The notes beneath the pieces were generated by a model. That model was not told the DNA's origin and made no database searches. It saw nothing but the letters and a program-made list of their open reading frames with translations. From contig NZ_BCQE01000031.1 in assembly GCF_001544275.1 (NCBI RefSeq), positions 1-46,223 of the forward strand: a DNA stretch of 46,223 bases, written 5' to 3'. Source of the stretch: Enterococcus gallinarum NBRC 100675. Lineage in GTDB: Bacteria; Bacillota; Bacilli; Lactobacillales; Enterococcaceae. This document shows, in pieces, positions 44,801-46,223 of this stretch (the first letter of the stretch is position 1; each line of letters begins with the position of its first letter). Position numbers and translations under genes: made by a program.

Positions 44801-46212
44801 TTTCTTTCTCCTCGTTTTTGTTTTTGGTTAATCAGCCCAGCAATGACGAAACCTATCAATGCTACACCGGCTAAGATCAATCCTGTTGCTTGTTGCTCAT
44901 TAGTCTTTGGTAAGAAACCAGTATGTTTCTTGTTGATGATTGCCAGTGGGGTGGCTGCTTTTCCATTTGTTGTATAGGAATTTTTTTCAACCACAAACGG
45001 AATGGCTGTTTGATTAAGCAAGTAATTTTTGGGGGCTTGGATTTCTTCCAAGAAATAGTGGCCATCTTTTAACCCTTTGACGGAAAATTCTCCGGCTTGA
45101 TCAGAAGTGAATCGTTTAGCTCCCGCTTTTTCTCCTTGCCATTGATAACCATTGGCTGATTCATGCAAATAGGCTCCCGTTTGATTTTTTACGACGAATA
45201 CGGCATTTGCCAATGTTCGCTGCGGATCTTGACTATCTCTTTTGACGAACCGTTTCCCACCAGTTCGTATGTCGACTTTTTTGTTGATGGTGTGTTTATC
45301 CGTCAGCAATTGCCCTTCATTTACGATCTCTGTGTCAGGCTCTGCATTCATTACTTTCATTTGGTAAGAGACTTGCAATTTTTGATTGGCAAATTTTTCT
45401 AGCTGCTGAATAGAGAAATCCAGGACAAAGCCATGATCCGTTGTTTGAAGTGTATATCCTGTCATAACGGATGTTCCTACTTTTACTGTGATCGTTTCTG
45501 GTAAGAGAAATAAGGCAGAATCTGCTGTATCCGATAATTGGAATTGTTGGTAATCCAAGATATTTTCTGGGATATGTGTTGACAGCTGATAACCCACTCT
45601 CTCGCCATAGGTAAAATCAGAGGTTTTGGACTGCACTTCTTTTTCAAGAGGCGGCAAATCGTATGCCTTCTCTTCATTTTTTGGGTACAAATGAATCGTG
45701 GTCATTTGATTCCCTTTCTGATCAAGAACTGGTAAAACAACGACCAAGTTTCCGGCTTTCTCTTTCACGACATTAGGAGCCTCTGCTTCCACGAATAAAT
45801 AGACCTTATCCCGCTGCTGGCTGTCCTTGGCTGCTAATGTGAAGCTAAGTAACCCATCTTCTCCTTGGATCTTCTCGGTCTTTCCTTCGGCAATCAGGGC
45901 CCCGGCGGCAGGTCCTTGATCAGCCAACTTTCTTTGCGCAGCTTCCACCGATTCACCATCTGCCCGTAATTGATAGAAAGAATCGGTGACGTCGTATACG
46001 TGATAGGTGACATCATTTAAACCGCGATAAGCTTGAAGCAATGTACCTTCTCCGGAATTGATTTGTTCTTGGGGTAACTGCCCTTCAGGAAATAGTAACT
46101 TGTGTAACGTGATGCGAACATTCGCTTGCATTTCTCCTGCTGAAACTTGTTGGGAGAAACCTAGTAACACAAATAGAAAAATGCATACACTAAACCAACG
46201 CATGCTTTTCAT
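44797..46212 (-). CDS. second pilin subunit, LPXT(N)-anchored
   Basis: A 471-aa pilin. Signal peptide about 1-25 (VSAGEM). The N-terminal domain is paralogous to the major pilin (YRGLNDVTYHVYDVTDSFY) and ends with a pilin-type motif, IHLYPKN (Lys178). A middle domain and a C-terminal Cna-B domain with E-box HYFLEEIQAPKNY follow, then the sorting signal LPKTN, a helix and QKQKRGERK. It lacks the roughly 130-residue insert the major pilin has after its lysine motif. It may be a minor or basal subunit, or a second polymerisable pilin. GGGGG lies upstream of ATG 46212, only 11 bases from the window edge, so further operon genes (such as a tip adhesin) may lie outside. Confidence 0.9.
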   Translation of the reverse strand: MKSMRWFSVCIFLFVLLGFSQQVSAGEMQANVRITLHKLLFPEGQLPQEQINSGEGTLLQAYRGLNDVTYHVYDVTDSFYQLRADGESVEAAQRKLADQGPAAGALIAEGKTEKIQGEDGLLSFTLAAKDSQQRDKVYLFVEAEAPNVVKEKAGNLVVVLPVLDQKGNQMTTIHLYPKNEEKAYDLPPLEKEVQSKTSDFTYGERVGYQLSTHIPENILDYQQFQLSDTADSALFLLPETITVKVGTSVMTGYTLQTTDHGFVLDFSIQQLEKFANQKLQVSYQMKVMNAEPDTEIVNEGQLLTDKHTINKKVDIRTGGKRFVKRDSQDPQRTLANAVFVVKNQTGAYLHESANGYQWQGEKAGAKRFTSDQAGEFSVKGLKDGHYFLEEIQAPKNYLLNQTAIPFVVEKNSYTTNGKAATPLAIINKKHTGFLPKTNEQQATGLILAGVALIGFVIAGLINQKQKRGERK

Positions 46213-46223
46213 CCGCTACCCCC

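Overview
The window is a stretch of low-GC Gram-positive chromosome that I assign to Enterococcus. The reasons are the gene families and their order (dnaE-pfkA-pyk, L32 and YceD, gnd beside a CovR/ArlR-type two-component pair, pgi beside gdhA), a tmRNA tag of AKNENSYALAA, and an LPXTG pilus cluster with a class C sortase. The species cannot be fixed from sequence reading alone.

Layout. Bases 1-180 hold two tandem, near-consensus minus-strand promoters of rRNA-operon style that fire out of the left edge. Bases 499-8,289 (minus strand) carry a CovR/ArlR-like two-component system, 6-phosphogluconate dehydrogenase, ribosomal protein L32 with the YceD protein, pyruvate kinase and phosphofructokinase. 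dnaE follows (8,458-11,766), then a small DUF2929 membrane protein, a PmrA-like drug exporter, and an NCS2 purine permease with a PurBox-like site. Next come a Cof-type phosphatase, glutamine-dependent asparagine synthetase, an orphan micro-operon (49 aa plus a 7-codon ORF), a 53-aa convergent small protein, tRNA-Ser(CGA) and a TetR regulator. From 20,148 to 24,155 lie a split ThrE-type exporter, a TVP38/DedA-like protein and a membrane-anchored glycerophosphodiesterase. A DUF2187-like small protein under a CcpA-like site is followed by a 24-aa hydrophobic peptide resembling type I toxins, then pgi and gdhA.

From 27,887 to 33,049 are a flavoprotein, a tagatose-bisphosphate aldolase, a YbaK/EbsC deacylase, AroD and an RlmI-like methyltransferase. 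From 33,250 come a lipoteichoic acid synthase, an FtsX-like permease paired with what reads as a degenerate ABC ATPase, and a convergent operon of an SdpI-like membrane protein with a YclJ/YclK-like two-component system. A second Cof-type phosphatase, tmRNA and an acidic helical small protein follow. The right end (41,806-46,212, minus strand) is a pilus operon: two paralogous pilins and a class C sortase.

Most of the window is core metabolism: glycolysis and pentose phosphate steps (pfkA, pyk, pgi, gnd), nitrogen assimilation (gdhA, asnB) and cell envelope work (ltaS, glycerophosphodiesterase, pili, two TCSs). The items most worth attention are the pseudo-ABC ATPase/permease pair, the toxin-like peptide, the micro-operon at 18.4 kb, the SdpI-TCS operon, several compound hairpin terminators, and the two related pilins with a hairpin placed just before the sortase gene. 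Many start codons were moved downstream of the longest possible reading frame because Shine-Dalgarno (SD) spacing clearly favours the inner start; these are noted entry by entry.
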